64,000 bases of DNA from Ligustrum vulgare. Taxonomy: Eukaryota > Streptophyta > Magnoliopsida > Lamiales > Oleaceae. The DNA lies in assembly GCA_963555705.1 (NCBI GenBank), contig OY743176.1:41152497-41216496 (forward strand), read 5' to 3'. Each line of letters starts with the position of its first letter. Positions within the stretch are counted from its first letter, which is position 1. Below the pieces are notes generated by a model. The model worked only from the letters and a program-made list of their open reading frames with translations, was not told where the DNA came from and ran no database searches. Below, piece by piece: positions 20,790-32,235 of the stretch. The position numbers and the translations under genes are program-made.

Positions 20790-22590
20790 AAAGAGTTTTA
20801 AAAACGATTCTGTAGATTTTTGAAATTTTGTTTCTTTAAAAAAAAAAAAAAAAAAAATCACTATTCACGTGAACAGTAAAACGACGTGCTATTCATGATG
20901 AACAGTGAACGAAATCACTATTCATTATATAAAAAAAAAAAGTTGAATTTTCACATGTCAAGTATGGTTATGATTTTGAAAAGCATGATGAAATTTGATG
21001 TGCGAATATCAAGGACAAAATTCATTTTAAGCAAGGGAGTTTGTAATGTCCTGAAAATTTTATGGAATATAATTAGTTAGTGATATGATGTTTATATTAA
21101 TGTCTTTGATAAATTTCTAGAAGTTCGGGGACTAAAGGAAAAATAAGATTTGACGATAAATTTTATTTGGGTTAAGTTATTAATTATTGATGGGGAGATA
21201 ATTACTATATCGATATTGGATTTGTTTTGAAGACTGTGATTAATTAGGAATTATGATTCAAGAAAATGTTGATTTGGATACAACCACATTAAATTATTGT
21301 TGATTAAAGGAAAATAAGATTATATGAAATATTTTAACTCATCACTCTACTATGTCACTCTCCACGTATTGACTCCTCGAACCAGGTATGTTATATGCTT
21401 TGCAAGTCATTTACGATTTTATTAAGACATGTTAAGTATGAAATCTTCATATGTTATGAATCTTTAAGTGAAATATACATGTTGAGTATGATATGAATTG
21501 ATAGAAGCCTGAATTTTAATTTATTCCTTTTTATGTAGAATCATGAGACATAGAGGATATTGATATGAATTTTGGTTCATATTAAGCTTAGTAAGACTGA
21601 CTAAATTAGAAAAATAAGTTGGTTCGTAACTTTTGCCAAAAGATATATGGAATAATATATTAAACAAACAAAATTAATAATGAATTTGTACAATAATTTA
21701 TCCCTTTATCACTACCTTTGTGTAAAAACAAGGGAAAAACTGTGGATGGTTATTAGTACTTCCTCTTCAAGTTTCAATTTTCGGTTCAATAATTTATCCC
21801 TTTATCACTACCTTTGCTTAAAAGCAAGGAAAAACTGTGGATGATTATTGGTACCACTCTTCAAGTTTCAATTCTGAAAAAAATTCGGAAAGAAAGAAAG
21901 AGAACGGGTGTTGAGCATAATGGGAATAATATGACTTAAGAATGATTTTCAAAATAATTGTTGTCCTCGAGTTTAGAAATGATGAACCTTAAATGGACTT
22001 TGCATAATTGATTTTAGACATGGCACTAAGTATAAGAAGTCAACAGAAATGATTAGAAATATGTTCAGATTATCTATCATTTAGATTTAATGAGAAATAG
22101 CGAGCCAATTTTATGAAGTTTTATGAGATGTTAAGATTATAAGTGATATGATTTTAATGAGACTTTTATGAGAAGCATTATGAAGTTAGAGATTTAAAGA
22201 TTTGGTTATTGGGAATTAAGTAATGGCTATTATGTTGAGTAAGTGAATTATGCCTCTATATTGAAGAGAAATTTATTATGAACTTTGGCCTTGTGATTAA
22301 ATTTTGGGAATATGATTTATGACTTATAAATATAAGTATGAGTAATCTTTTGAGCCAATTAAGGTATTGAAGGAAGTGATATTGTGATATTGACGACTAT
22401 GATTTGAAATTTCTATATTGAGGAATTATGAATTGATTTTCTGGAATATTTTTTTATGATATTGAAGTTTGATGAAATTGTGGTCAATTTTTAGATCGTT
22501 GTGATCAAATGTGGAATTATTTATTATTGTGAGTTATGAAGTATGCTTACGGTTTGAATAAGTCCAAATTTCAAAGGAAACTCTGCCTAG
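20790..22590. other. Non-coding 5' interior of element B
   Basis: After the primer site comes an A-run (20838-20858) and repeats of CACTATTCA with AACAGTGAAC/AACAGTAAAAC (20859-20925). The rest is AT-rich. A duplicated segment, CAATAATTTATCCCTTTATC, occurs at about 21692 and 21787. From about 21990 (CATAATTGATTTTAGACATGGCA, a decayed piece of the reverse transcriptase region) to about 22460 it matches the tandem Ty3 element at 43728-44125. No gene is supported. Confidence 0.6.
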
Positions 22591-22809
22591 AATTTTATCG
22601 TTTGGAATTAAGAGCATAGTATGGTATGCAATCACTAAGAGAATTGAGGTTAGACATGCAAATTCATTTACATCACAAACGAGATTTAGTAGATGATAAC
22701 AGAGATATTATTATTTTCTCGTAAGGAGAACACACAAGAGTCACACTGGAAAGAAATACATGAAACACGCAAAAGCAAAAGAAAGCAACATGGGAAATTC
22801 CTCAAATTG

Positions 22810-23020
22810 AGAGATGTGTTTCCGGAGTAGCCGTATCCTACCACCTCTGACCTTTTGAGGAAATAAAGAAACCTTCAATGAGGTGTGTTTCGAGAGTAAG
22901 AATACTCCGTAATCTACCACCTGGAACCTTTGAGGTACACACAAGATTTAAACATTAAGGAAATCCTAGGAAATTAGAGGGGTGTCTCGAGAGTAAGAAT
23001 ACTCCGTACTCTACCCCCAC
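22810..23020 (-). ncRNA. Three hairpin-like repeats in the LOG 3' region (element B)
   Basis: Complements of the three units described for element A, at about 22979-23020, 22880-22922 and 22810-22848. In unit 1 the inner arm is TACTC, pairing perfectly with GAGTA, whereas A and C have CACTC. Confidence 0.42.
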
Positions 23021-23032
23021 CTATTCTAAGAT

Positions 23033-23686
23033 TCATAAAGTTAAGTTTACATTAACCGGACTCCATTTTCGCTTGATTCCCCTTCCTTGCGACCAATCTA
23101 TCTTAACCCCTGCTGGATCTTGTATTGAGATATATGACTGCAGCTTATCCAGTAGTTCATCAATAGTAGGAGCAGAAATAAGGATCCTTCTGGAAAATGG
23201 AGAGATGAATCCCTGTTCCACAGCATAATCAAGAAAGGTTAACAAGCCATCAAAGAAATTGTTAACATTCAGAAGCCCAATAGGCTTAGTATGGAGATCT
23301 AGTTGAGCCCACGAGGTAATGTTAAAGATTTCTTCTAAGGTACCAAAACCTCCGGGCAGGGCTATAAAGGCATCAGAACCATATAGCATACAAGTTATGC
23401 GTTCATGGATGGATAAGGTTTGAACTTCATGCCCTCGTGTTTTTCCTGCAACATCTACCAAAGGGACAGGTATGACACCGATTACTTTTGATTTCTCTGC
23501 AAGAGAAGATTGGGAAACACAACCCATTAGACCACTGCTACCACCCCCATATACAAGAGTGATACCTTTTTCCCCCAGTTTCTTTCCAAGATCTACGGCC
23601 GCTTCTAGATAACCGAAGCCTTTCCCCACTTTTGATCCACAAAATACACAAATAGTTTTGATCTGTCGAAGTTTTGGTGCTTCCAT
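23033..23686 (-). CDS. LOG-type cytokinin riboside 5'-monophosphate phosphoribohydrolase (element B copy)
   Basis: 217 aa, intronless, with the same motifs as the element A copy (YGGGSSGLMG 46-55, HER 94-96, PGGFGTLEE 111-119). Against the A copy it has Ser61 for Ala and Ile168 for Leu, both conservative, and no frame damage. It lies antisense to element B, 337 bp downstream of the four-cysteine gene, with the TATA-like TTTAAATAG about 75 bp upstream. Maintenance of all signature residues in a non-autonomous element suggests selection or very recent spread. The reaction, release of active cytokinin from nucleotide precursors, is inferred from family membership. Confidence 0.93.
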   Translation of the reverse strand: MEAPKLRQIKTICVFCGSKVGKGFGYLEAAVDLGKKLGEKGITLVYGGGSSGLMGCVSQSSLAEKSKVIGVIPVPLVDVAGKTRGHEVQTLSIHERITCMLYGSDAFIALPGGFGTLEEIFNITSWAQLDLHTKPIGLLNVNNFFDGLLTFLDYAVEQGFISPFSRRILISAPTIDELLDKLQSYISIQDPAGVKIDWSQGRGIKRKWSPVNVNLTL

Positions 23687-24023
23687 CTTTGATAGTATAG
23701 AAGGGAAAACTTACGAAGAAGATGTGATTTTGGGATACCTGAACTATGAAATATGTTTGGCTATTTAAAGCCGGAAAAATTTACTGTTTTTGATTGATTC
23801 TGAAAAAGTAAAGATTTACTTTTGACAAAATCGGCCAACTTTTGACTATTTTATCAAAGATATTACCTTTCGGTGATTTATTTCCAGCTTTATCAAACCT
23901 CGAGAAAGGAAAATATATTTATTTCCAGCTTTATCAAAACTCGAGAAAGGAAAATATATTTTATTTCCAAAACGCGTGAAAGAAAACAGTAAAATATTTT
24001 AAATGTGTATCAAGAGATTTACC

Positions 24024-24575
24024 TTATATCATTGATGAACTGCCAGAAGCCTCATTTTGTAAAACAGACTGGAAAACAGGATCTTTTGCTATTATATTTT
24101 GGAGACTATAACGATTTTTGTCCTCGTTAAACTGAGCGTATAAGGAGAGAAGTTCACGTTGCACATAACCACTTGGGTGCGTCTCAAGAGTCAGTCGAAT
24201 ATCATCCAAAGACTCCTTACTCAGTCCACCCTTTATGAATTTGATTTTATCATCCCGATTAGTAGAAGAATATCCTACTGTTTTGCAACGAGTATCACAG
24301 TTCCAACGAGCACATTTGTAGCAACCATTCAGCCTTTTTGCTCTTCGTTTCTTTGCGAAGGTGCTTTTGCCTAAACCAGGCATGTGCTTTGGAAATGTCA
24401 TAGGTAATTCACCAGATAGTCGAACCTTTGCTTCGATCAACCAGCGAACATCTTCTGAAACACCATGAGCCATCAGCAACCTCAATCTTTCGAGTCTTAT
24501 TCGATAAATTTTCCTCAGATCATTCATTGGAAGACTGGAATAATACTTGCGAATGTTTGTAAGAATGATATCCAT
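24024..24575 (-). CDS. Basic four-cysteine protein, viral nucleic-acid-binding-protein-like (element B copy)
   Basis: 183 aa from the Met of MDIIL, the start conserved in all copies. A longer frame from 24623 would begin within the TATA-like box and is less likely. The basic block and the four cysteines (85, 88, 93, 97) are intact. It is the most diverged of the three copies: Gly-Val-Ser for Asp-Ile-Pro at 38-40, Asn for Gly at 83, Asp for Asn at 94, Thr for Ser at 99, Lys for Glu at 112 and Phe for Cys at 168. The last change shows that Cys168 is not essential to the fold, unlike the invariant four. Function unknown; see the element A copy for the likeness to plant RNA-virus proteins. Confidence 0.72.
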   Translation of the reverse strand: MDIILTNIRKYYSSLPMNDLRKIYRIRLERLRLLMAHGVSEDVRWLIEAKVRLSGELPMTFPKHMPGLGKSTFAKKRRAKRLNGCYKCARWNCDTRCKTVGYSSTNRDDKIKFIKGGLSKESLDDIRLTLETHPSGYVQRELLSLYAQFNEDKNRYSLQNIIAKDPVFQSVLQNEASGSSSMI

Positions 24576-24659
24576 GTTTTTGATGGATCTAACCTCTTCC
24601 CAGCATGAACTATTTAAAAGCATTAAGGATCGGAGGGAATCCGCGTGATATTGATTCCA

Positions 24660-25476
24660 GCAAGAAAGAGCGGAATAGAATAATGGAAAAGAGGGAACAA
24701 GAGTTATGCGCCGTTTACTTTCTTGATAAAAGGAAGATTTGAGATATGGAATATTTTCTTGGATTTTGGGTACTGATATTTTGATATAATAATCAAGGTA
24801 TAGAAATAATACGGGGATACGTGAAAGTGAAATAAGGACTGTATTGAATCAGGATTAATAAGTTTGTGCAAGTGAAAGGAATACCTTACGGGAAATGTTA
24901 TGATATTTGAGTTAAGAATTTTAATTATTTGGGAGATATTTGTTTATTGAATTTTGCAGAAATTTTGGGTTACAAATATTGGAAAGATAAACTGATGATT
25001 ATGTTGATATGTGAATAACATGTTTGGGTATATTACATAGAAAATATTCAGGTAATCGTTTTAATTATTTTGGGATATTTGGTGATAAGAAGAAATGACA
25101 AATTATTATGGTATGATATGTTAGTAAAGATTTATTGAAATTTTAGAGATATTAATACGAATATTTGAGGTTACATGATACGATGATAAGTGACAGGTTA
25201 CATGAGTACTACAAGATATGATGAAATATCACATACGATTGAGAATTTTCATTTTGATTCAGAAGAATTTATGAGTAGACATATGTCTATTATTGATAGA
25301 AAAGTTCATGTCTTAAGAAAACAAATTGATGCATTTAGTCAAAGTCCAGTGGGTTAAATATGGTTGGGTTAAATATGGTAGCGATGATGCTACATAAGAA
25401 GAAGAAGAAGAGATTCTGATTAAGTGTTCAGAAATCATAAGATCAAGTAAGTTTAATTTCGAGGACGAAATTATTT
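24660..25476. other. Non-coding 3' interior of element B
   Basis: AT-rich, without a frame, homologous to 34440-35630 of element C and inverted to 7747-8220 of A. It ends with AATTTCGAGGACGAAATTA, the remnant of the Ty3 pol C-terminus and 3' UTR also seen before the tandem elements' LTRs. Confidence 0.6.
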
Positions 25477-25477
25477 T

Positions 25478-25490
25478 AAGGGGGTAAGTT
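25478..25490 (+). promoter_or_regulatory. Polypurine tract of element B
   Basis: AAGGGGGTAAGTT directly precedes the 3' LTR start TGTAGCGACC at 25491. Confidence 0.8.
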
Positions 25491-27532
25491 TGTAGCGACC
25501 AAGAATTTTTACGTGATTAATAATTTTTTTAATAGAAAATCGTGTCGCTACTATTTCACCCATTTTTATTAAGTTAACGCCACGACGTATTCGTATAGCC
25601 AAGTCAAGAAATAATCGAGATCGTTCGATTTTAAATTAAATTCCGAATTTCTAAAAATATCTCCATTCTCTTGATTTAAAGTATATTAAGTCCAAGTACT
25701 TAATTCAATGTTATCCCAATATTTATTTATACAAAAATTACTTTTATTATTGAAATTAAGAAAATATATGCAAGCATGGGAGGTTCCATTATATGTAATC
25801 ATGAAGAGCATAATATTTGTATAAATATGGAAAAGTATATGAATGATTTATATACTCCATTATATATAATCATGAAGAGCATAATATTTGTATAAATATG
25901 GAAAAGTATATGAATGATTGATAAGACTCCATTATATGTAATCATGAAGAGCATAATATTTGTATAAATATGGAAAAGTATATGAATGATTTATATACTC
26001 CATTATATATAATCATGAAGAGCATAATATTTGTATAAATATGGAAAAGTATATGAATGGTTGATAAGATTCCATTATATGTAATCATGAAGAGCATAAT
26101 ATTTGTATAAATATGGAAAAGTATATGAATGGTTCATAAGACTCCATTATATGTAATCATGAAGAGCATAATATTTGTATAAATATGGAAAAGTATATGA
26201 ATGGTTGATAAGACTCCATTATATGTAATCATGAAGAGCATAATATTTGTATAAATATGGAAAAGTATATGGATGGTGCTTTACTTTAAGAAAAGGATGT
26301 GTTAAAATTAATAGAATTGAATGATTATGTTTACAATATGCCAACTTTATACATCTATTTAAACCCATCTCTTTTACACACAACTCTACACATATACACT
26401 TATTTCCAATCTCTTGACAAAATCCACAAGTAAGAGAAATTCAAGGTGGTCAAGAAAGTTTTGGTCCATTTACTACTACACTTCATTTTAATCTTTTAAA
26501 AGGTAAGTATATCTTATGTTTTTATGAAAAGTAAGTATGTTTTTATGAAAGGTAAATACACCTTATGTTTTTATGAAAAGTAAGTATGTTTTTATGACAA
26601 GTAAGTATATCTTATGTTTTTATGAAAAGTAAGTATGTTTTTATGAAAGGTAAATACACCTTATGTTTTTATGAAAAGTAAGTATGTTTTTATGACAAGT
26701 AAGTATATCTTATGTTTTTATGAAAAGTAAGTATGTTTTTATGAAAGGTAAATACACCTTATGTTTTTATGAAAAGTAAGTATGTTTTTATGACAAGTAA
26801 GTATATCTTATGTTTTTATGAAAAGTAAGTATGTTTTTATGAAAGGTAAATACACCTTATGTTTTTATGAAAAGTAAGTATGTTTTTATGACAAGTAAGT
26901 ATATCTTATGTTTTTATGAAAAGTAAGTATGTTTTTATGAAAGGTAAATACACCTTATGTTTTTATGAAAAGTAAGTATGTTTTTATGACAAGTAAGTAT
27001 ATCTTATGTTTTTATGAAAATGTTTGGATCATTGCTATGAAATCAATCTCACAAGATTGTTATGGGTTCCATATGATATGTTTATGATTATGCTAAGGGG
27101 ACCGGAGTTTAGTAGCGCTACACATAAGAATTCTTGCCATTTAAGTTCGGTAAAATTCTTGTGTCTCCCTATGTTTATGAATATTTCAATCCTATCCTAT
27201 GTTATGATGAAAATGATCCATATGCATTCAAAAGAAAATTTATGCTTGGTATACTTACTGGGATTTTATAAATCTCACTCCACGATATTTACCATTTTCA
27301 GATAATTGAAGGTTCGAGGCTGTCAACATGGAAGTGGCAAAAGTGGTTAAGATTGATGAGATAATTATGTTGAACTTTATGTAAGAAAATTATGTTCTAT
27401 TTTTATTCACAAATAAAATTATGGGATTCTAATTGTTCTTTTGAATAATTTTACATTACTATTTAAGTCTCGATAATATGATATGAGTCACTTTTTGTGG
27501 CACTCGAATGGTCGAGAATTCGGGTCGTCACA
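25491..27532 (+). repeat. 3' LTR of element B
   Basis: Nearly identical to the 5' LTR, both tandem arrays included and with the same copy numbers, so the arrays have not changed since insertion. Confidence 0.88.
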
Positions 27533-27786
27533 ATGCTTTAAATTTTTATTTTGGTTATGTTGTCTCTCTACAGGTTGGTTAAGTCCAATTTATAGAGGAG
27601 ACTCTGTCGAAATTTTTGTAAAATTTCATAATAGAAAATGAAAATGTTGAGGTTTTAAATGATTTCTTTTCCGCATTTAATTAGAGAAATGAAAATTTTA
27701 AATGTGTAAACGTTTTAAATTCCGCATATTATGTGAATGAAAGTTAACACGCTTAGGTTTTAGACTTTTACACTTGGGGTGTTACA
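27533..27786 (+). repeat. Solo Ty3 LTR of the tandem-element family, second part
   Basis: It contains CTCTACAGGTTGGTTAAGTCC and ends CTTGGGGTGTTACA, matching 42390-42587. It is followed by the AATAA duplication. Confidence 0.78.
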
Positions 27787-28890
27787 AATAAAGCACAATT
27801 GGGAGACGTTTGGAGCGAAATTGGATAAAGTGGATGTTGATATTGTCAAACGGAACTTTCAAGAGGAGCTAATTGTGAGAAAGAAAAGTTCGAGGACTTA
27901 ATGGAAGAAGTGTCAAAGTTTGGAAGAAGAATTGAAGCAATTCGGAAGTTCAAGGACCAAATCATTGCAATTAGAAGATGAAGGACTCACATGCAAATAA
28001 AGTTTAGGGACCTATTTAAACACACCAGAAAAGATGAAATTGCGTTGGAAGAAATGAACTGTGCGGCCATGCCAAACCTAACAGGTGGCTGCGCGTTCAG
28101 GCATGAATTCAATAAATATGTTTTGAAATAGCTTGCGCAGCCACCACTTCTTACTCATGTGGCCACGTAGTTATCCGGCCCAGTGGGAGAACAAGCCCAT
28201 GTGCGATTTCAACTTTGGTTTTACCTAAGTTTCTTGACAATCTATATATATACAACCTATCATGCACGTAGAGATGACTTTTGCACACATATTCAAGAGG
28301 CAGAATTCATCATCCTACTTTGGAGATTGTTGAAGCTAATTGGAGGCAAAGACGTGAGAGTAAAAGATCAACACGTGGAGGCTTCTTCTTGGTGCAAGAG
28401 TTCTTTTACCTGTTTATTTGGTATTCTTAGCGATCTTTAATTGAGTTCTTGTATTTCATGCACCTAATCATTACAACATGTTGTCCAGAAACACGGTTGA
28501 CTAGTTAGGAAGAGTTGATTTAAACTCGAGAGAGGAATCCGAATTTCAATGCATAAGTGAACTCGATCAATCACATTATTAGATTAAAACTTGAATGATG
28601 GAATTAAAAGTATTGACTATATGAAATCATGAAATCCTAACTTTTTATTCATTGTTTAGAAAAACACAACTTGTTTTCTAGTTTAATTGATTTTAGTTCA
28701 ATCATTTAGCTCACAGTAAAATTCTCATTCTTCACTTGTTCAAATAAAACAAGATTTAGAATAACTTCGGTAGTTAGTCTTAATCCTTGTGGTACAATAA
28801 TTTGGAATCCTTGTGGGATGATAATCCGAACTCTCTTGTCCACTTTATTACTTGGATGCAATATCGTACACTTGCGATTAGCTCACATCA
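27787..28890 (+). repeat. Solo Tat/Ogre-type LTR, second part
   Basis: It includes a TATA-like stretch (about 28240-28255) with the frame at 28183-28440 across it; that frame has no family resemblance and is part of the LTR. It ends CGTACACTTGCGATTAGCTC...CA and is followed by ATAAT, the copy of the left flank. Confidence 0.72.
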
Positions 28891-29265
28891 ATAATGCCTC
28901 GTTAAAAATTTTATTACGAAAAATCATGTGGGAAAAAATCATAATAAAAGAAAAAGAATACATTATCGTTATCAATATGTTAAAAAACCACAATGCATTA
29001 TCATTATCAATACGTCATAAAAATCGCCTCTTTAGAAACTTTCTAGGAAAACTTTGTGGAACAAAACCTCGGCTAAGGAAAAATAATGCAGCCCGTACTA
29101 GCTCCCTCTCATGAGAACATTACAAGTATATTGACTTTGCATAACAATATATTTTTTGTTAATCATTGCAATCTCAATTTTGTTCACCAAATATACCATT
29201 TATGTTGAGCTCCATATAAATTTTTAATAGCTCGTATTGTTTCTTCTTCAAAAATAATTTGGGTA
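28891..29265 (-). mobile_element. Decayed copia-like retroelement relic (right half)
   Basis: Continues the relic left of 15791: AATGCCTCGTTAAAA, a paired phrase near 29030-29110 (GGAACAAAACCTCGG, CCCGTACTAGCTCCC). Heavily decayed and without a usable frame. Confidence 0.38.
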
Positions 29266-29267
29266 AT

Positions 29268-30155
29268 TGGCGCAAAACATCCTTACATTTGGACTCCCTT
29301 TGTAAATTCGTCCACACCTTTGATGTTTTGATAATTTTATCCTCACGTTCACATTTTTTTAAGCGTTACAGAGGAGAAACTTTGGGGAGAACCCAGATCT
29401 CAAATCCGGTAAGGGGGTGTCTGAACCACTAAGACAAACCCCCTTGTTTCACATTCAGCTTCTTTTGAAATAAATATCCCTACTGTACTGTAAAAAAAAT
29501 TGTTAGTTGACTAATAAATAATCTATTGACCATTTTAATGAAGGATAAAATATTTTTTATGTTGTTTAATTATTATATTACAAAAAAACAAAATAAAATA
29601 AAAATAAAATCAAATTTTTTTTAACTATTCATCATCTTCTTCCTCTCCTCCTTAACTCCCACACAACCACAAACTCAAGCCCAACTCATCAAACGAAAAC
29701 CCATAGAGCACTTTCCAATGCCATTTCAGCTTTTTTCCCAAACTGTTTTGAATTTGTTGATTTCAGTTGATAATTTATTAAGGCAAAACCACGACAATCG
29801 TGACAGACCAAGAGATTACGAAAGGAGTGGAGACACTGCTCCGTCCATCAGATCCTTATGTCGTTACTTCTCTAAATGGTGCCAAAGGGAAATATTCCTT
29901 GGTGGACAAGAAATAGATAGAGGAATAGTGTGTATATATATATAGGGACCATATTGGCAAGAAATTGAGAAGATAGGGGTGAATTTGACAAAAAAATAAA
30001 GGTATGGATGAATTCCGTAAATGTTGTGAAAGGTAGGGGTGAAATGCGCCAATTACCCTAAAAAAATGTGAAGGTGAGGGTGAAGTTGCCAAAATCAAAG
30101 GTATAAATGAATTTCACGAGAGACTTCAAAGGAGGGAAATTTTGCGCCAAACATC
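29268..30155. mobile_element. Inverted-repeat (MULE/MITE-like) element
   Basis: The left arm GGCGCAAAACATCCTTACAT...TTTGATGTTTTG...CCTCACGTTCACATTTTTTT (29271-29360) is matched by an inverted, diverged right arm at about 30060-30152, ending TTTTGCGCCAAA. A second inner inverted copy lies at about 29945-30055, so one element may be nested in another. Between the arms are a possible decayed SINE-like piece (about 29390-29450, on the minus strand) and the exon-like fragment listed below. No transposase. Superfamily is uncertain. Confidence 0.45.
29796..29920 (+). pseudogene. Possible captured exon of a SWIB/DEK-C-type host gene
   Basis: The frame from 29804 reads VTDQEITKGVETLLRPSDP and on to a stop at about 29920. 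The pattern 'D-EI-KGVE-LLR-SDP-VVTSLNG' recalls the N-terminal helical segment of plant SWIB-domain/DEK-C proteins. The codon where Met is expected is ATC, and the sequence after LNG loses the likeness. If right, this is a Pack-MULE-like gene fragment. The likeness is from memory and short. Confidence 0.35.
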
Positions 30156-30752
30156 GAAATAAATTTATTCTACTTTTCAACTTGAAGAACTGTATCATAT
30201 TTTCAATCATCTTGAACATGTTAGACCGAGCTATATTCTATAATCAATATTCTTCAATGCATTTAATAAAGTTCTCAAATCTAGAAGTGCATTATTCACT
30301 TCAGGTTAACGATTAATTTATTCACTTTAGGTGAATATTTAACTATGAATTTGCACCTTGAAAATCAAATGTCGGGATTTTAAAATATAATTAACAATAA
30401 TGGTACACCCTAATTTAAATTTCAACATATTATCTATAGGGTATTTTGTACATTTCTTCATGTGATCTCATTTGTTACGCCCAAATCATAGTACATTATA
30501 GAGTAATTCTACCCTTGAAATTTCATATTTAATGCCAGTTATTTGAGAAATTTCATGTGTAACAAGTCCTGTATTATGACTATATGTTATTTTTTCATTT
30601 GCAAAAATACATATTGATTTTATACTTTTAAGTGTTTTGACTATAAGTAATATAATAATAATCCTTAAATTTGGATTTTTATCATTAGCCAAAAGTTTTA
30701 TAGATTCCATCATCCTCAATTTCATAATAGATATTTATAATGTATGTTTTCA
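30156..30752. other. AT-rich stretch with no recognised feature
   Basis: Frames at 30107-30316 and 30486-30725 are short, AT-driven and without motifs. I see no repeat ends here. Confidence 0.5.
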
Positions 30753-31767
30753 TGTAACAACCCGCATTTTCCCCCTTTTTTTTTTAGAAAATTAAACTTT
30801 GAAGAATATTGAAGTCAAATATCGATACATTCTGTCGATTAACTTAGGGTTTAGGCACGTTTTAAACAAATTGTGGCTCTTGATTGGCCACATTAGTCTT
30901 CAATCAGAACTTGCCACTTATCCCACATGTATTGAATGTCTTCATGCAGTCTTCACCTCCTGCTTCCAACCTTTATGACTCTCCAAAGCTATGATAGGAA
31001 ATGATTGGCTAGGAAGTGAATATTTTATGCTAAAATCTCATGTAATTGCCTACCAAATGTCCCTATAAATAGACACCATGTCATGCTGAAAGAGATGTAA
31101 AAAACTCCTACAAAAAAACAATCTCAAACTCTTTAAAATCTTTTTTCCAGTTTTTCAAGTTTTAAAGGTATTGTGTCATTTTGAATTTTGATTTTGAATC
31201 AGAGCATGATAGTACAATAATATGACTCTGATATGTTCATTAACATGTCCATAGATATTCTGCATTATTTGTTTGAAGAAAACATTAAAAATCAGTAGTG
31301 ATTAGAATCTAAATACATTCACTGAATTTAAAGTATCAATATATTAAGATCTGCAAGAACATGTATCAATACATGTTTATCATGTATCGATACATTAAAA
31401 ATTCTCAGTAAAGTAGAACTATGATTTTGATTCTTTTTGTTATTTTCAAGTCTCGATTATTGTAAGTAACACTTATTCTTTCTTACATACTCTTAAATAT
31501 TACTTCGGGTTTTTAATACGTGATTTATTTCAATATTGCATAAAACTATAGATTTTCTTGCATAATATTACTATCAATCTCTATCTCACTTGTTATATCG
31601 TCTATGGTGATTGTCTTGATATTCGTGCCACAATGTAGTTACGCTTGTTAATAGATTTCAGGGTTTCGACTTCCTATTTGTATCGGTGGAATACCACTCT
31701 TGAAATTAAGGTTATTCATTTCCCTATTTTGTATGTTGTGTACTCAGGATAGTAGATAATTTGTAAT
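30753..31767 (+). repeat. LTR-like segment with TATA box and repeated TATCGATACA motifs
   Basis: It starts TGTAACAACCCGC, like plant Ty3 LTRs. A TATA box CCTATAAATAG lies at about 31059-31071, and variants of GTATCGATACAT occur around 30823, 31335, 31362 and 31384. The 3' boundary and a partner LTR were not found, so it may be a solo LTR or a promoter fragment. Confidence 0.35.
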
Positions 31768-31896
31768 ATGGACCCCATTAAAAGTCGTGATCTCGACGGG
31801 ATGGAAATTGTCTTCAGATGGTTCGAAGTTTGTGTTTATCTTCGAGACATAAATTTTCAACTAGTAGCCGGAGTATCCAACCTTTTATTGCTATGA
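31768..31896 (+). CDS. Small unassigned open frame, 42 aa
   Basis: It starts MDPIKSRDLDG and ends in LLLL. No family recognised. It lies just left of the virus-like fragment and may be a decayed piece of something longer, as the following 100 bases also look coding-like but frame-shifted. Weak. Confidence 0.2.
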   Translation: MDPIKSRDLDGMEIVFRWFEVCVYLRDINFQLVAGVSNLLLL

Positions 31897-31997
31897 ATTC
31901 ATCCGCTTGGGTACTTAGTACTTTCATGTGGATACTTTTGAGTTTATGTACGCCGAACATTGTAGTTTTACTAATGGTTGAAAATGTTTCTATTTTT

Positions 31998-32235
31998 GTA
32001 ATATTATATAGGTTTGCCCGTGGGTTGGGGGAGCCGTGCCACTGCGTGGACTGAAGATTCCATACGTACTCGGTCCCATGTGTCGGATTTTGAATTTTGA
32101 ATCTTCGTACTGTAGGGCGGGAGTTTTGGAGGGAGAATTTGAATTTCAAATTAAAGTAGGGACACATGTACTCTGTGGTCAACACATATAAGTAATACAC
32201 CAATACACCAATTGACTAGTACTGTTGAGAGACTC
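31998..32235 (-). mobile_element. Virus-like replicon fragment, inverted, starting at the nonanucleotide
   Basis: Matches the array at 55698-61265 in opposite orientation. Homology begins exactly at the complement of TAATATTAC (31998-32006) with one stem arm (32009-32020), runs through the leader, and ends about 16 codons into the complementary-strand ORF near 32225. The other stem arm is missing. On its right it meets element C. Virion sense here is the minus strand. Confidence 0.65.

Larger units (their letters stand above)
18734..27532 (+). mobile_element. LTR element B carrying a LOG cassette (complete)
   Basis: Two 2,042-bp LTRs (18734-20775 and 25491-27532, constant offset 6,757) flank a 4,715-bp interior. 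The LTRs run TGTAGCGACC...GTCGTCACA. The flanks are GATGC before and ATGC(T) after, a 4-bp duplication or a 5-bp one with one mismatch. The primer site TGGTATCAGAGC (20778-20789) and a purine tract before 25491 put it on the + strand. No gag-pol is visible. The two-gene cassette lies antisense at about 22590-24660. The LTR pair differs at only about one position by eye (near 19168 versus 25926), so this insertion is very young. Confidence 0.88.

Noticed and set aside
29390..29450. tRNA-like or SINE promoter boxes on the minus strand
   Set aside because: Box A/B resemblance is weak, no cloverleaf and no poly(A) or duplicated ends; mentioned only as possible decay inside the inverted-repeat element.
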